In this document: one piece after another, positions 5,952 to 8,036 of the stretch
How the letters are laid out: each line of letters opens with the position of its first letter
Numbering within the stretch: position 1 is the stretch's first letter
Source: CAZTAO01 sp964611645
GTDB lineage: Bacteria > Armatimonadota > UBA5829
Reading direction: 5' to 3'
Assembly: GCA_964611645.1 (NCBI GenBank)
Contig: CAZTAO010000115.1
Location: forward strand, 1-8,036
Length of the DNA: 8,036 nucleotides
The notes under the pieces: generated by a model
Seen by the model: the letters and a program-made list of their open reading frames with translations, nothing else
What the model was told of the DNA's origin: nothing
The model's database searches: none
Position numbers and translations under genes: made by a program

Positions 5952-6973
5952 GGTTCTTCGTCTACAGACTGTCCTCCGCGCTGGGCCAGCTTGTTTCTCC
6001 TCCACCTCGCGTATCCCGCATCCAGAAGGGCACGACCCTCTTCATTCGACATGTCCGGTATTGAGACGTCCGTGTCCTCTACATAGCCATCCGCTACGGC
6101 TGCCCTATAGCGCTCAAGCAGTTCGCTTGCCCATTCTGCAGGAGACAGTCCACTCAATTGGGAAACTTGGGATTCCTGTTTCTTCTTCATGGCTCTGAGT
6201 TCCGACATCTGGTTCTTCAGCATACGGTCTATGTGCTCGGCTTTGTCCCAGTCCTCATCTGCCTGAGCCTGAACAAGCCTCATGAAGTATAACGCCGCAA
6301 GCTGGATGTGCATCTCTTCAATACCACCACCAACACTGAACTCGCTCCGTAGGTTCTTGATGACGGCATCATAGGACTCTTGTTCCTCTGGACCCAGCAG
6401 TCGGTCTGCGTAGAGATATTTCCCGGAGCGGCTCGGAGTCTCGTTGTGCTTTTCGACCGCAGCCTGTGCCGCACCCAGATTGCCTGGTCGGGCACCCATT
6501 GTCGAATGCGGGGTAACCACATACGCCTGCTTTTCCTGCAGCCAGTCCACACCGCGCCTTCTCAACTCTCTACCTATCGTGTCTCGGGATAGCTCACCCA
6601 ACCCGAAGGCATTGGCCAAAGCAGAAGCAAAGCTCTCCAGCGACCAGTAGTCGGAATCGATCCCGTGTTCACGTGGCGACTCACAAAGTAGCTGTCTGAT
6701 GGCGTCAGTGGGTACATCCGATAGACGGCGTGGGCGGCCCGGGACCGCAGCGCGTCCCACTGACTGCATACCTTGCTGGTTGAAAGCGGAGACAGTGTTC
6801 CTAGCCGTGCGCTCTGACAGCGACAGTGCCCCAGCAATCTGGGCAGTGGTTTGGCCCTGCGATGACATGATGATGCAGGAAGCTCGTCGGCGGGTTACTT
6901 CATCGTCCGACTGAGTAAGTGCGGTGAGTTCGGCATTCTCTTCGGTGGTAATGGATCTGGCAAATATAGGCAT
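5942..6973 (-). CDS. IS630-type HTH protein lacking the DDE domain, with terminase-small-subunit-like C-terminal region
   Basis: This is 343 residues from ATG 6973. Residues about 10-75 form a homeodomain-like HTH of the IS630/Tc1 type (RRRASCIIMSSQGQTTAQIA, then GALSLSERTARNTV), ending in GRPRRL. Residues 88-155 form a second winged HTH (YWSLESFASALANAFGLGEL, then SRDTIGRELRRRGVDW). In an IS630 transposase a DDE catalytic domain would follow. Here residues 160-345 instead hold a linker and a charged helical segment (YADRLLGPEEQESYDAVIKN, then HIQLAALYFMRLVQAQ and WDKAEHIDRMLKNQM), which resembles phage terminase small subunits. A basic coiled stretch (MKKKQE) and an acidic tail (DEEPEE) follow. 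So the transposase DNA-binding half appears reused as a DNA-recognition protein, perhaps for packaging or regulation. A GTG at 6991 would add six residues but lies on the -10 element. The gene converges on the AAA+ gene, 68 bases away. Confidence 0.8.
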   Translation of the reverse strand: MPIFARSITTEENAELTALTQSDDEVTRRRASCIIMSSQGQTTAQIAGALSLSERTARNTVSAFNQQGMQSVGRAAVPGRPRRLSDVPTDAIRQLLCESPREHGIDSDYWSLESFASALANAFGLGELSRDTIGRELRRRGVDWLQEKQAYVVTPHSTMGARPGNLGAAQAAVEKHNETPSRSGKYLYADRLLGPEEQESYDAVIKNLRSEFSVGGGIEEMHIQLAALYFMRLVQAQADEDWDKAEHIDRMLKNQMSELRAMKKKQESQVSQLSGLSPAEWASELLERYRAAVADGYVEDTDVSIPDMSNEEGRALLDAGYARWRRNKLAQRGGQSVDEEPEE

Positions 6974-6979
6974 GAATCG

Positions 6980-6988
6980 ATTATAGCA
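6980..6988 (-). promoter_or_regulatory. Extended -10 promoter for a leaderless HTH mRNA
   Basis: On the minus strand TGCTATAAT (6988 down to 6980) is a perfect extended -10 element. Six bases separate it from ATG 6973, so transcription would begin at or next to the A of the start codon, giving a leaderless mRNA. No good -35 hexamer lies 15-19 bases upstream, which an extended -10 can tolerate. No Shine-Dalgarno site is seen before the ATG. Confidence 0.6.
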
Positions 6989-7150
6989 CACCCACCGCGT
7001 GGAAAGTGTTTAGCGCGGCAGCTACTTCTGCGCTCCCGAGGAATGCATTCTGCGCGGTGGCTCTAGAGTCGGCTGGGGGGATCTGTCAGAGGAAATAGTT
7101 GCTGCGTCAGGCTCGGAAATGGCCCACGGGTAGGCTGTAGCGCCACACTT

Positions 7151-7170
7151 GGAAGAAACTATTGCCTTTG
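7151..7170. repeat. Right member of the short inverted repeat flanking the HTH gene
   Basis: ATTGCCTTTG at 7161-7170 is the exact reverse complement of 5931-5940, with GGAAGAA at 7151-7157 as an outer partial match. It lies just before the point where homology to the AAA+ gene begins, so it may mark an element or recombination boundary. Chance cannot be excluded for ten bases. Confidence 0.3.
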
Positions 7171-7209
7171 ATTCGGCAAACCTGAGATAGGCGGAGAAGA
7201 CGTTTTTGG

Positions 7210-7509
7210 GCTAGCATTGATCTTGACGCAATGGTCGCCGATATATCCACAGCCACCAACGGCGCGTCCGGTGCCGACCTGGAATACCTGTGCCAGACGG
7301 CCGCGCGGATCTGCGTGAAAGAGGGAAGGAACCACGGTACGTCGCTCGCAGCTTTGGCAGTAAGCAGACGACATTTTGAATTGGCGATGGTATCATTGGA
7401 ATACAGTCGTTCGGCTGGAGATATCACCCAGGTAGAAAAGCCATCTCAGGAACTCGGGCAGCCTGCTGGTGCGTGTGCGCAAATCGGTAGTCGAACACGG
7501 ACAGATTAG
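7210..7509 (+). pseudogene. Remnant of a second AAA+ ATPase gene (C-terminal end only)
   Basis: The frame from 7210 to TAG 7507-7509 encodes a near copy of residues 955-993 of the intact fusion protein. Over 39 aligned codons 35 residues are identical, while about 15 codons carry synonymous changes (for example AAT/AAC, GGC/GGT, TGT/TGC, AGG/CGG). That pattern marks a gene that diverged under purifying selection before it was truncated. The Walker motifs, sensor 1 and Arg fingers are absent, so no ATPase can be made. Weak similarity (ACCTGAGA, 7180-7187) continues upstream but is interrupted by an in-frame TGA at 7183-7185 and indels. After the conserved block the tail (HFELAMVSLEYS) follows the intact HFNTALTTM loosely, then runs about 32 residues past the intact stop. 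An ATG at 7231 exists but has no ribosome binding site, so translation is doubtful. Confidence 0.8.
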
Positions 7510-8036
7510 GGCGAGTTGTCCGAGGCAGTGTTAGTGTCGTAACTAGCCTAGCCTCGAAGGGGGGAACATCCGGGACATAAGGGAACATTTTCACACTACC
7601 CCCGCGGGCGGGCGCATGCATGCGCGCGCACATGCGCATGAAGACCTATCCGGAAATGTTAGTCGAAGTCCCGGATGTTCCCCCTGGAGAGTGCATAGGC
7701 TCCGGTTACGCCTCTCACATCAGTTGGCGTGCATCCGACCACGGAAGGTCGTGAGTCTGCCGTTCGACAATCTCTACGGCGGCAGGCAGAATCGCTCGTT
7801 GGTCGTTCACCTATTGCTCGGCCAATCGGCTTCGCCCGGGGAATAGCGTGCTGAATGACCCTCCGCACCAAACAGTAGACTCCACGGGGTATCCGTCGGG
7901 GTGACTGTTGTGGCGCATAGCACCCTTTTTGCCTAAACCTTCCTACGCGCGAGGAAGAAGGCATGATCATGGTAATAGTAATAACGTAAGCGTCAAACCA
8001 CCCCCACCTTGTTTGGCTTCCTGACTTGAGCGATAC
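7510..8036. other. Non-coding stretch with palindromes and a hairpin
   Basis: No open frame here has a ribosome binding site or a protein-like composition; the longest (minus strand 7970-7659) is Arg/Ser-rich and runs across the inverted repeat. The left part holds the inverted-repeat structure listed separately. Near the right end a 6-bp stem (CTTCCT 7939-7944 with AGGAAG 7952-7957, 7-base loop) is extended by GCCT 7931-7934 and AGGC 7959-7962. It is followed directly by the palindrome CATGATCATG (7962-7971). The T run at 7926-7930 precedes the stem, so it is not a standard terminator on either strand. I see no tRNA, rRNA or CRISPR array. Confidence 0.6.
7560..7684. repeat. Long imperfect inverted repeat with palindromic core
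   Basis: The arm GGGGGAACATCCGGGAC (7560-7576) is matched perfectly in reverse complement at 7668-7684. After a symmetric 7-base mismatch on each side the pairing resumes with AACATTT (7584-7590) against AAATGTT (7654-7660). This makes two 31-base arms with 24 matches. The left arm contains GGGAACAT twice (7562-7569 and 7581-7588) in direct orientation. The 63-base centre holds three further palindromes: CCCGCGGG (7601-7608), GCGCATGCATGCGC (7612-7625) and CATGCGCATG (7631-7640). The structure could form a cruciform or a long RNA hairpin. A small non-autonomous element, an attachment or replication site, or a paired protein-binding site are all possible. No TA or longer target duplication is visible at the edges. 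Confidence 0.85.

Noticed and set aside
6974..6991. GTG start at 6991 for the HTH gene
   Set aside because: The codons for the extra six residues coincide with a perfect extended -10 element, so this DNA is more likely promoter than coding.
7562..7682. Gram-positive-type SOS box suggested by GAACAT and ATGTTC half sites
   Set aside because: The two halves are about 100 bases apart instead of adjacent, so they do not form a LexA site.
7555..7690. IS630/Tc1-type MITE with a TA target duplication
   Set aside because: Neither edge of the inverted repeat is flanked by TA or by a longer direct duplication, so this specific element type is not supported, although another mobile element type remains possible.
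7659..7970. 103-codon minus-strand frame
   Set aside because: Its composition is Arg/Ser/Pro-rich without any fold-like pattern, it runs into the inverted repeat, and it has no convincing ribosome binding site.
7510..8036. CRISPR array or tRNA in the non-coding right end
   Set aside because: No regularly spaced direct repeats occur, and no cloverleaf with a GTTCGAATCC-like T arm can be drawn.

Overview
The window is a moderately GC-rich bacterial segment with compact coding and strong GGAGG-type ribosome binding sites. No gene in it fixes the taxonomy. The overall look (accessory operon with phage-type small genes, IS630-like DNA-binding region, many unassigned proteins) would fit a Chloroflexota-like bacterium or a mobile element or prophage in one, but that is only an impression.

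Positions 1-5873 are one tightly packed plus-strand operon of at least seven genes; most neighbours overlap by 1-14 bases. In order they are: the 3' end of a probable amidoligase; a small DUF5049-type protein; a 75-residue unknown; a class II glutamine amidotransferase with all expected catalytic residues; two unassigned proteins of 211 and 236 residues; and a 1021-residue fusion protein. The fusion has an ATP-dependent ligase-type nucleotidyltransferase with its OB domain at the N terminus, a middle region with a CX3CX3CX3C cysteine array, and a single Cdc48/FtsH-type AAA+ ATPase module at the C terminus. The first genes suggest amide-bond chemistry driven by ammonia from glutamine. The last gene suggests an ATP-driven remodeller joined to a nucleotidyl-transfer enzyme. 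No described system that I know of combines these parts, so the operon is the best candidate for something new.

Positions 5942-6973 carry a convergent minus-strand gene. Its protein has an IS630-transposase-like helix-turn-helix N terminus but no DDE catalytic domain; the rest is a helical region resembling phage terminase small subunits. It has an extended -10 promoter placed so that the mRNA would be leaderless.

Positions 7180-7509 contain a broken second copy of the C-terminal end of the AAA+ module. It differs from the intact copy mainly at synonymous sites, so it is the remnant of a diverged, once-selected paralogue and not a recent duplication. Positions 7510-8036 have no convincing gene. 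They do hold a striking inverted repeat of two 31-base arms (24 matching, including a perfect 17-mer) around a core rich in short palindromes, plus a small hairpin near the right end.
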